Under the pieces are notes generated by a model, which worked only from the letters and a program-made list of their open reading frames with translations, searched no databases and had not been told where the DNA came from. Shown here piece after piece: positions 56,929 through 64,000 of a DNA stretch of 64,000 nucleotides; the stretch's first letter is position 1; each line of letters opens with the position of its first letter. The DNA comes from Thermogemmata fonticola (GTDB lineage: Bacteria > Planctomycetota > Planctomycetia > Gemmatales > Gemmataceae): the NCBI RefSeq assembly GCF_013694095.1, contig NZ_JACEFB010000001.1:868001-932000 (forward strand), in the 5' to 3' direction. Both the position numbers and the translations under genes were made by a program.

Positions 56929-58422
56929 TCATTCAAACCGCAGCGCTTGCACGGGATGCAGTCGTGCCGCCCGCCAGGCCGGAAGCAGACTGAATAACAC
57001 TGCGATTCCAATGGCACCCAGGTTGACCAATACAACAGCGAATGGTTCGACGTTGGTAGGTATCTCCTTGAAGTAGTACACATCTCGCGGGAAGAGTGCT
57101 CGCCCACTCATGCGTGTGAGGAAAACCTCAATTTCATTGATATTCGATGTTATCCACAATCCTAGTACTGTACCCAATATACAACCAACAATTCCTAAGA
57201 GTAATCCGTAACCTAGGAATATACTCATAACTCCACGATGACTTGCTCCCAAAGATTTGAGTATTCCAATATCGCGATATTTTTCAGAGACAATCATGGT
57301 GAAGATAGCAAGAATACTGAATCCCGCAACACCGACGATCATGAAGAGCAAGAGGTTGAGGATGCCTCGTTCGATGTCGATAGCCGCCAGAAGCGGTCCC
57401 TGGTGTTCTTCCCAAGTGGCGACCCGGACTTCAGGATGGGTAAAGATACGCCGCAATTCGTGGACAACTAAGGCTTTCGAGCCTTCGTAATCCTTCAATT
57501 TAATCTGCAATGATGTACAGCGATTTTCCATACCCCTTATGGATTGCAATTGCTCCAATGGAACAAACACAAATGTCTGATCGTATTCACTCATTTCCGT
57601 TTTCAAATAATCTGTAATAATGAATGTTCCCCAGACAGGTTTGATGTCTCGGCCACCGATGGTTATCACAGTGACATCATCACCAGGTCTGAGGAGTGGT
57701 TCCTCGATGACTTTTCCCTGATCATCCCGGTAGCGGAAATGGGCCAGCGTGTACCCTGCGATCAAGCCATGCAATTGCGGCTGCGGCATGCCTTGGGTCA
57801 TCATCTGCGGGTCCGGTGGAGGGATCGTTTCCCCCACTGGGGACAAGACGGGCGAAGCGGCATCCCCGGAGGGAGGAGAGAACAGGCGAGAATGGCGCCG
57901 CAGTTGCTCGTGCCGCTCGCGGGCTTCGGGGGACAGGTCGAAGCTGGGTTTTTCCGCACCTTTCTGCCGTACCAAGTACTCGCGAAAGCCGCCTACCGCT
58001 GCCCGCCCCACGGGATCGATACCGATAAGACGGACCGGCTTTGTTTGCTCTTCCATCCCAAAGCGGAAGCGCAAAATGGCAAAGACTTCTATGGTGGGAG
58101 TCATCGCCTCGATGTGAGAGGCCACAGCACTGGAGCGAATCAGACTCATCATCTCATCTGGCGTGAGCGGTATCGTTCGGCCATCCGCATCAAATAATGG
58201 ATAACCTACAGCATCATATTTCACAAATCCATCCATACGTGTCGTATCGATGATGACATCGGAAAGTATGCCGTGAAGTCGATCTTTCAACTTGGTACTG
58301 AAACCACTCATCACGGAATTGACGACGATGAGAGTTGCCACCCCCAGCATCATGCTCACAATACAAATGAAAGCCAGATAACGCGTCTGGAGATAGCGAA
58401 GACACAGGAGCAAGCGATACAC
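56929..58422 (-). CDS. LolC/LolE-type ABC transporter permease
   Basis: A 497-residue inner-membrane protein with one N-terminal membrane helix (LAFICIVSMMLGVATLIVVN), a large periplasmic domain (about 50-340) and three C-terminal helices of the FtsX type (NLLLFMIVGVAGFSILAIFT, MSIFLGYGLLLGIVGCILG, VVLVNLGAIGIAVLFSLLPA). The start is a GTG at 58422 with GAGGA 6 nt upstream; TTG at 58428 lies too close to it. A single permease may serve as a homodimer, unlike the LolC-LolE pair of enterobacteria. The partner lolD gene follows; mnmE lies upstream. Confidence 0.85.
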   Translation of the reverse strand: MYRLLLCLRYLQTRYLAFICIVSMMLGVATLIVVNSVMSGFSTKLKDRLHGILSDVIIDTTRMDGFVKYDAVGYPLFDADGRTIPLTPDEMMSLIRSSAVASHIEAMTPTIEVFAILRFRFGMEEQTKPVRLIGIDPVGRAAVGGFREYLVRQKGAEKPSFDLSPEARERHEQLRRHSRLFSPPSGDAASPVLSPVGETIPPPDPQMMTQGMPQPQLHGLIAGYTLAHFRYRDDQGKVIEEPLLRPGDDVTVITIGGRDIKPVWGTFIITDYLKTEMSEYDQTFVFVPLEQLQSIRGMENRCTSLQIKLKDYEGSKALVVHELRRIFTHPEVRVATWEEHQGPLLAAIDIERGILNLLLFMIVGVAGFSILAIFTMIVSEKYRDIGILKSLGASHRGVMSIFLGYGLLLGIVGCILGTVLGLWITSNINEIEVFLTRMSGRALFPRDVYYFKEIPTNVEPFAVVLVNLGAIGIAVLFSLLPAWRAARLHPVQALRFE

Positions 58423-58590
58423 GGTCAATCCTCAGCAGGCGAGTGAAACACCCTGTCCAATTTTACCCGAAGAGGGTACTCTTCCAACGAGTTCGCTAGC
58501 GGTTCATACCAGTTTCTGCGCTTTCTGAAAAGCCGAAGTGCACGGAGTAGCTAGGTTGTTCATTTCCGCGGTGGTTATCCCGCCTTGGAA

Positions 58591-59988
58591 TTACTTGCCG
58601 ATGCAAAACCGCGAGAATATGCGATCGAGCAGCTCGTTGGTATAGACGACCCCAGTGAGTTCACCCAACTGATGCAGGGCCGCGCGCAGAGCAGCCGCTG
58701 GAAATTCCAACGGTTCCTGAGCAACAATCTGTTCCGCCGCCGCTTGCAAGTGCCGGACAGCCGCTTCCAAGTGATGTTGACACCGGCTGGATCCCGGAGC
58801 CAGGGAAGACGGAGGCCGCGTGGCCAGCTTCTCGCGCAAGAGCAAGCGGAGCGGGCCCAATCCCTCCGCTGATAATACGGAACAGGCCACATCCGCTGGC
58901 CAAGCGCCCGCGGTCAGACTTGGATGGGTATCAGTCGGCAAGTCCGCTTTGGTGCGTACCCGCACGACAATGGCCGAACTCCAGGCTTCGGGCGATTGGG
59001 GGTGATCCGGAGGAAGAAAGGCGCCCTTCTCATCACACCAGAGAATGACATCTGCGTGTTCTGCCGCTTGACGGGCCAGATGCTGCGCTTGTTCTTCGAT
59101 GCCGTCCCCCGCCGGTTGCCAACCCGCTGTATCGACGAGTTCGACACGGACTCCCTCAAGGTTGCAGCAGTGCGTCAGGTAATCGCGGGTCGTACCCGGC
59201 ATAGGACTCACCAATGCTTGGGCACCGCTGAGAGCATTGAAGAGACTGCTCTTGCCCGCATTGGGAGGACCCACCAGAACGATCCGGGGGAGCCGGCCCG
59301 CGACCTGCCGTCCTTGAAGTTGCTGTAACAATCCCTGCAAGCGATCCATCCCATCTTGAATCCGCTGGAACGCTTCCTGGGGCGTGAGGAACGTGATGTC
59401 TTCGTCCACGAAATCCAAATTGGCCTCCAGGTCCGCCAACAGGTTCAGCAAGTCGTCGCGTAATGTCTGAAGCGGTCCGGATAACCCTCCCGCGAGTTGT
59501 TGTAGGGCACGCTGGAGATCGCTCTGATCATCGGCCTCAATGACGGCACGGATGGCTTCAGCTTGGGCCAGGTCTTTTTTTCCTGCAAGAAACGCACGCA
59601 AAGTGAACTCTCCAGGCCGGGCTGCTCGGGCGCCTGCGCGCAAAAGCTCCGCGATGAGTTGCTCGACCAGAGGTGGGGACCCCAGGGTGTGAATTTCCGC
59701 CATATCTTGCCCAGTATAAGAGCGGGGGGCAAAGAAGCGATAAAGCCAAGCGGGTAACGGCGCGGAAACGCCTTGGAGAAAGACAGAACCGGGAATCACC
59801 CTGCGGCGATCGGCCTGGGTAGGGCTAATGCTACCATCGCTCCCCGTTGGCCGGAAAATGGCCGCTGTGATATGGTGTGCCTCGGGGCCGCTGAGGCGTA
59901 CAATGGCACGCGTCCCCGCTCCTGGAGCGGAACTGAGCGCGACGATCGTATCTTCGGGGTCCGGCAGATCAACCTTTTCGAATGCCAT
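58591..59988 (-). CDS. mnmE: tRNA uridine-5-carboxymethylaminomethyl modification GTPase MnmE
   Basis: A 465-residue GTPase that, with MnmG, modifies U34 of tRNAs reading NNA/NNG codons. The N-terminal tetrahydrofolate-binding domain (about 1-115; DTIVALSSAPGAGTRAIVRL, YTGQDMAEIHTLG) is followed by helices and the G domain with G1 VLVGPPNAGKSSLFN, the conserved SPMPGTTRDYL switch, and G3 VDTAGWQ. The C-terminus ends in the required Cys-x-Gly-Lys motif (FCIGK). ATG 59988 (MAFEKVDLPDPEDT) fits the family; a longer frame upstream lacks a ribosome site. mnmG is not in the window. It is divergent from the M32 peptidase gene. Confidence 0.95.
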   Translation of the reverse strand: MAFEKVDLPDPEDTIVALSSAPGAGTRAIVRLSGPEAHHITAAIFRPTGSDGSISPTQADRRRVIPGSVFLQGVSAPLPAWLYRFFAPRSYTGQDMAEIHTLGSPPLVEQLIAELLRAGARAARPGEFTLRAFLAGKKDLAQAEAIRAVIEADDQSDLQRALQQLAGGLSGPLQTLRDDLLNLLADLEANLDFVDEDITFLTPQEAFQRIQDGMDRLQGLLQQLQGRQVAGRLPRIVLVGPPNAGKSSLFNALSGAQALVSPMPGTTRDYLTHCCNLEGVRVELVDTAGWQPAGDGIEEQAQHLARQAAEHADVILWCDEKGAFLPPDHPQSPEAWSSAIVVRVRTKADLPTDTHPSLTAGAWPADVACSVLSAEGLGPLRLLLREKLATRPPSSLAPGSSRCQHHLEAAVRHLQAAAEQIVAQEPLEFPAAALRAALHQLGELTGVVYTNELLDRIFSRFCIGK

Positions 59989-60194
59989 GATATTGTGTCC
60001 ATCCTCCCTATTGTCATCATATTCTGCTCCCTTCTCCTTCGCTGTCGCTATCTGTCCTTGGAACAAGAGAGAAAAACAGAGCTGGCCAGAAATGATATGA
60101 GGAAACATCTTAGGAATACAGAGACCTCTTTGCGTACAATCCAGAGTACGATGCCGCTCACGAGTTCGAGGACACACCGAGAAAGGATAACACC

Positions 60195-61712
60195 ATGACG
60201 CCTACTGAAGCCTACGCCGCACTGGTACGGCGGTCGAAGGAAATCGGTATCATCCATTCGTGTGCGGCTCTCCTGAGTTGGGATCAACAGACCTATATGC
60301 CGCCGCAAGGTGCACGCTGGCGTGGAGAGCAGATGGCCTATCTCTCGGCGCTGGCTCATCAGAAACTGGCCGATCCGCAGGTAGGAGAATGGCTCGCCCA
60401 GGTGGAATCCTCGACACTGACAGCGGACCCACAATCCGATGAGGCTGCAAATATCCGGGAGTGGCGGCGCAGTTATGAACGAGCGATTCGTGTTCCCGCG
60501 GCTTTAGTTGAGGAGTTGGCGCGGGTGACGACTGCCGCTCAGCAAGTTTGGCAGGAAGCCAAAGCGCAAAACCGCTATAAGGCATTCCAGCCGCATCTGG
60601 AGAGAATCGTCTCCCTCAAAAGAGAGGAGGCCCACGCTCTCGGCTATTCTGGCCATCCCTATGATGCTTTGCTGGATGAATACGAACCGGGGATGACCAC
60701 CGAGGAAGTTCGCTCGCTCTTCACTCATTTGACGCGGGAATTGACCCCGTTAATTCAACGCTGGTCGGAGAGTGCTCGCCGTCCTGATACGAGTATTCTG
60801 CGGCGGGATTACCCTGTCGAGCGTCAGCGGATTTTCGCCGAGGCTGCCGCGGCAGCTTTAGGTTTTGACTTCTCCCAAGGGCGCCTGGATGTCACCGCTC
60901 ATCCTTTTTGCACCGGCATCGGGCCTGGGGACTGCCGCATCACCACCCGCTACAATCCGCGTTATTTCAGCGAGGCTTTCTTTGGGGTACTTCATGAGAC
61001 AGGCCACGCGTTGTATGAAATGCATCTTCCTGCAGAGCATGCCGGGACCCCGCTGGGCACAGCGTGTTCTCTGGGCATCCATGAATCCCAGTCCCGTCTG
61101 TGGGAGAATCAGGTCGGCAGGGGCCGGCCTTTCTGGGAACATTTCTTCCCGCGCTTGCAACAGACATTCCCTCACGCCCTTGCTGACATATCACTGGAGA
61201 CATTTTACTTTGCTATCAATGAAGTGCGCCCATCTTTGATCCGTGTAGAAGCCGATGAGGTCACTTACAATCTCCATATTGTCCTGCGATTTGAACTGGA
61301 AACGGAGATGCTGACGGGGAATCTTCAGGTCGCGGACTTGCCAGGAGCCTGGAGCGAGAAGATGCAACAGTATCTGGGATTGACGCCACCGGATGACACT
61401 CAAGGATGTTTGCAGGACATCCACTGGAGTTTCGGGGGAATCGGCTATTTTCCTACCTATACCTTGGGCAATCTCTACGCAGCTCAATTCATGGCAGCGG
61501 CCAAGGCACAACTGGGCGATGCAGAACTGATGCGTGATTTCCGCAACGGTCAATTTAGGCGTTTGCGAGAGTGGCTGATTGATCACATCCACCGGCATGG
61601 ACAACGTTATCGCGCCCAAGAGCTGTGCCAGCGAGCAACGGGCGAGCCGCTGCGTACGGAACCTCTGCTTACCTACCTCCGTGAAAAATATGAACCACTC
61701 TATGGATCATAA
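60195..61712 (+). CDS. M32 family carboxypeptidase (Taq-type)
   Basis: A 505-residue metallocarboxypeptidase of family M32, related to Thermus carboxypeptidase Taq. The zinc motif HETGH lies at residues 267-271 and the third ligand Glu297 in GIHESQSRLWEN, with the family motifs DVTAHPFCTGIGPGDCRITT and GIGYFPTYTLGNLYAAQF. It should release C-terminal residues from peptides in the cytoplasm (no signal peptide). AAAGGA lies 7 nt before the ATG. It is divergent from mnmE with about 200 nt between. Confidence 0.94.
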   Translation: MTPTEAYAALVRRSKEIGIIHSCAALLSWDQQTYMPPQGARWRGEQMAYLSALAHQKLADPQVGEWLAQVESSTLTADPQSDEAANIREWRRSYERAIRVPAALVEELARVTTAAQQVWQEAKAQNRYKAFQPHLERIVSLKREEAHALGYSGHPYDALLDEYEPGMTTEEVRSLFTHLTRELTPLIQRWSESARRPDTSILRRDYPVERQRIFAEAAAAALGFDFSQGRLDVTAHPFCTGIGPGDCRITTRYNPRYFSEAFFGVLHETGHALYEMHLPAEHAGTPLGTACSLGIHESQSRLWENQVGRGRPFWEHFFPRLQQTFPHALADISLETFYFAINEVRPSLIRVEADEVTYNLHIVLRFELETEMLTGNLQVADLPGAWSEKMQQYLGLTPPDDTQGCLQDIHWSFGGIGYFPTYTLGNLYAAQFMAAAKAQLGDAELMRDFRNGQFRRLREWLIDHIHRHGQRYRAQELCQRATGEPLRTEPLLTYLREKYEPLYGS

Positions 61713-61791
61713 ACATTTTATTCAAAAATGACGAGAATAGAATCCATTACATTATCCGAGAAATACATTCAGGTGTTTCATGGATTGCCAT

Positions 61792-62967
61792 TCAGGTACA
61801 ACACGCATTCAGCCATTGGATATCTTGGATCACGCCATCGGGATGCCAGCGAAAGGTGAGCCAATCGGCTGGCCGGCCTGGGGCTAGTTCCGGTAGCGGC
61901 AGTCCCAACAACCGGCGCGGTTGTAGCGCCGCCAGGTGAATCGCTTGAGACAAAGTCAAACCCGCATAACGGATGACGTTGGTGACACAGGTATCCGTGA
62001 ACAAGCCGCTTCCCGCCAGAAAGGGCGTACCGGCGACGCCGATGCGGCCTTCCGGGCTGATTTCCACATCCGTATCCCATTCCCGATAACGGCCGGGGGG
62101 CAGTCCTGCTAGGCTGCTCGCATCACAGGTGAGCAGCAGGCGGTCCAAAGTCTTCCCGCGCACCAGGCACTTGACCACAGCAGGGGGAAGATGGAAGCCG
62201 TCGCAGATGATACTGGCCCAGAGGTCGTCGCAAGCCAGTTGTTCCCAGAGGTAGTTCTCATGGCGCGGCAGAAGAGCATGACAGCCGTTGCCTAAATGCG
62301 TACTCAAGCGAGCACCTGCTCGTACAGCCGCCCGAATCGCTTCCGCCGAGGCAGCAGTATGACCAATGGCCACGATGATCCCCGCGGCTACAAGTTTCTC
62401 GATCATGGTGATGGCACCAGGCCGTTCGGGAGCCAAAGTGACCATGCGAATGTGACCGCCAGCCGCTTCTTGAAGGCGTTGAAATTCGTCCCAATCGGGA
62501 TTACGGATATGGGCGCGGGGATGCGCGCCGCGAGGACCGTCTTCGGGTGAAAGATACGGCCCCTCCAAATGATAACCGGGACAGACTTGACGGTATTGGG
62601 AATGGCTTTCACACACACGTTCCCATGTGCTCAGGGCTTGCTGCAAAGTCTCAAAACTCGCCGTGATCAACGTGGGAAGAAAAATGCCAATACCATGTGA
62701 GCGGCATGCCTGGAGGACACGATCCCACGCTTCCTCTGGTTCCATCGAGACTGGCCCGCTCTGCGTCATCCGCCGATGGGGATAGAGGAATGAGATGCCT
62801 ACAGCTCCGTTGATCTGTGGATCGCAGAAGCCGGGAGCCAGCCAAGGCAAATCGTCCGCAAGGCTCACCCCTGCCGCAACTTCGCGGACCGTAACGATGG
62901 TTTGGCCATCGACGACGAGTTCTAAGGGTTGGGCGGTTTCGTAATGGCGAGCGATAACACGAGTCAT
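61792..62967 (-). CDS. nagA: N-acetylglucosamine-6-phosphate deacetylase
   Basis: A 391-residue amidohydrolase-type deacetylase that converts GlcNAc-6-P to GlcN-6-P plus acetate, feeding amino-sugar recycling. Motifs seen: PGFCDPQINGAVG, YHLEGPYLSPEDGPRGAHP (metal Glu), IGHTAASAEAIRAA and THLGNGCHAL (metal His), and LLTCDASSLAGLPPG with the catalytic Asp (the usual TDA is TCDA here). The C-terminal LALQPRRLLGLPLPELAPGR closes the barrel. The window edge region beyond it holds the kinase gene. nagB or transporters are not visible nearby. Confidence 0.9.
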   Translation of the reverse strand: MTRVIARHYETAQPLELVVDGQTIVTVREVAAGVSLADDLPWLAPGFCDPQINGAVGISFLYPHRRMTQSGPVSMEPEEAWDRVLQACRSHGIGIFLPTLITASFETLQQALSTWERVCESHSQYRQVCPGYHLEGPYLSPEDGPRGAHPRAHIRNPDWDEFQRLQEAAGGHIRMVTLAPERPGAITMIEKLVAAGIIVAIGHTAASAEAIRAAVRAGARLSTHLGNGCHALLPRHENYLWEQLACDDLWASIICDGFHLPPAVVKCLVRGKTLDRLLLTCDASSLAGLPPGRYREWDTDVEISPEGRIGVAGTPFLAGSGLFTDTCVTNVIRYAGLTLSQAIHLAALQPRRLLGLPLPELAPGRPADWLTFRWHPDGVIQDIQWLNACCT

Positions 62968-63010
62968 GGAATTACGACTGTGGCGGGGTCCACGGTAGCA
63001 GGGTGAAAAC

Positions 63011-64000
63011 TCATTCGCTCGGCGGCGGTTCCGGAGGTTTGGGACTTAAGAGTCGGGCGATCACAAACCCCAGAGCTGTGGCAGAAAAAACGGAGGCTGA
63101 CCCTGCGATAAGCATCATCCAATCCCGGCGGCTCAGCTCGGTCAAGGGACGGTCCTCCGTCACCGGGCGATTCGCCAATTCCGTTGGTCCCGTCACCAAT
63201 TCCACATCGACTTCGAGCATGGGCGGAGATGGGGGCACAGGCTGAGGCGCAACTGCTGGTCCAGGTTGGGGCATCGGTACAGCTTGCGGTAAAGGGTAAG
63301 CAGGAGCTGCAGTGGCCAGGCCTGGGGGAGCACTGAGTCCAGCCATCTGCTGGACATTTCCCCCAGGAGGAATTGCCGTGGGAACAGACTCTGGAGGTAG
63401 AATCGGCTTGGGAGCCGTATCCGGAGCTGCCTTCCGAATGCCGGACGAACGATGCGGGACATCGCTGGATGTACCTTTGACACCTAGTGGGGGTGGAGCC
63501 AGTTCCAGTGCGGATTCGTTTTCCAACCAGGCTTTGTAAGCCGGAGTCAGACGAGCGAGGGTAGGCCGAGCACCGCGCGAAGTCAACAAGGGTTGCAAGG
63601 CAGTACTGGCAGCCGCGGGGGTTGCATAGCGCTTCTCGGGTTGTTTGGCTAACAGAGTATCCATAACCGCCTGTAACATCGGTGGGATATCGGGAACAAA
63701 CTCCCCCAGAGGCCGAGGTGGTTCCATCGCATGCCGGACCATCTGAGCCATGATATTGCTATCTGGAAAAGGAGGTTGACCTGTAATGCAGTGATACAGG
63801 ACACACCCCAAGCTGTAGATATCCGCCCGGATATCCGCACTACTAGCGTCACGAGCCTGTTCCGGGGCCATGTAGTCAGGGGTTCCCAACACAGAGCCTT
63901 CTTGGGTGATCTGCGTCTCGATTTGTCCTTCCGGAGCGTTTTCGTCAAAAAGTTCGCGGCCTAAGCCGATATCGAGAATCTTCAGAGTCGCATCCCAGGT
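63011..64000 (-). CDS. Serine/threonine protein kinase, C-terminal part (cut by window edge)
   Basis: The last about 329 residues of a Ser/Thr kinase whose N-terminal lobe lies beyond the window. The frame stays open to position 64000. Visible kinase motifs are KILDIGLGRE (the DFG motif is DIG here), LGTPDYMAPEQARD (the APE region) and DIYSLGCVLYHCITGQPPF. A Pro-rich linker and one C-terminal membrane helix (about 35-15 residues from the end; MLIAGSASVFSATALGFVI) follow, so the kinase faces the cytoplasm and is anchored in the membrane. Planctomycetes carry many such kinases. Its targets may include FHA proteins such as the one in this window (inference). Confidence 0.88.
   Translation of the reverse strand, partial: TWDATLKILDIGLGRELFDENAPEGQIETQITQEGSVLGTPDYMAPEQARDASSADIRADIYSLGCVLYHCITGQPPFPDSNIMAQMVRHAMEPPRPLGEFVPDIPPMLQAVMDTLLAKQPEKRYATPAAASTALQPLLTSRGARPTLARLTPAYKAWLENESALELAPPPLGVKGTSSDVPHRSSGIRKAAPDTAPKPILPPESVPTAIPPGGNVQQMAGLSAPPGLATAAPAYPLPQAVPMPQPGPAVAPQPVPPSPPMLEVDVELVTGPTELANRPVTEDRPLTELSRRDWMMLIAGSASVFSATALGFVIARLLSPKPPEPPPSE

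Overview
The window looks like chromosomal DNA of a planctomycete, most likely a member or relative of the Gemmataceae. The basis is gene content: a DUF1501 protein, a DUF1080 (3-keto-disaccharide hydrolase type) protein, Tat-secreted sugar isomerase and Gfo/Idh/MocA proteins, DUF4159 and TIGR03067-like proteins, an FG-GAP type protein with the planctomycete 'LEQLESR' leader, FHA/SpoIIE signalling, a planctomycete-style Ser/Thr kinase, and a tmRNA whose tag reads AEPQVSLAA. The sequence is GC-rich overall, with a visibly AT-richer patch at about 52.3-53.9 kb. I saw no insertion sequence, prophage gene or CRISPR array.

Layout. 0-8.4 kb: MFS transporter, secreted sugar isomerase, a very large membrane protein of unknown role, and a tandem pair of retropepsin-PDZ proteins. 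8.5-15 kb (minus strand): tyrA, purL (with an unusual PurS-like N-terminus) and a secreted toroid-DUF4159 protein. 15-19.3 kb: DUF1501 and DUF1080 genes, tRNA-Val(CAC), and a Tat-secreted Gfo/Idh/MocA protein. 19.7-26.3 kb: a complete tripartite RND efflux operon (outer-membrane factor, pump, adaptor). 26.3-30.5 kb: an RmlD-type reductase, then a ferrous iron uptake operon (two FeoA, FeoB, Cys-rich small membrane protein). 30.7-33.9 kb (minus): ECF sigma factor, anti-sigma-like membrane protein, DUF3352-like secreted protein.

34-41 kb: FHA-GAF-SpoIIE phosphatase, ClpS, an S9 prolyl-oligopeptidase-type peptidase, a small SHOCT-like membrane protein and ClpX, so a cluster rich in proteolysis genes. 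41.2-50.2 kb: housekeeping and accessory genes, including a TIGR03067-like protein, an alpha/beta-hydrolase that has lost its serine nucleophile, a TPR protein, CobL, a YhaM-like HD nuclease, an FG-GAP protein, inorganic pyrophosphatase and a DMT transporter.

50.3-55.5 kb is the most unusual part: three tightly linked genes encoding a DUF559 (PD-(D/E)xK) nuclease-like protein, a winged-helix-like protein, and a two-ATPase protein that joins an ORC/STAND-like AAA module to a HerA/DUF87 translocase through 15 consecutive prolines. The operon is partly AT-rich and ends directly before ssrA (tmRNA). A nuclease plus HerA translocase is the logic of known anti-phage systems, so this is my candidate for an undescribed defence system; that role is inference. 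After ssrA the window returns to core genes: LolD/LolC-type ABC transporter, MnmE, an M32 carboxypeptidase, NagA, and the C-terminal part of a Ser/Thr kinase cut by the window edge.
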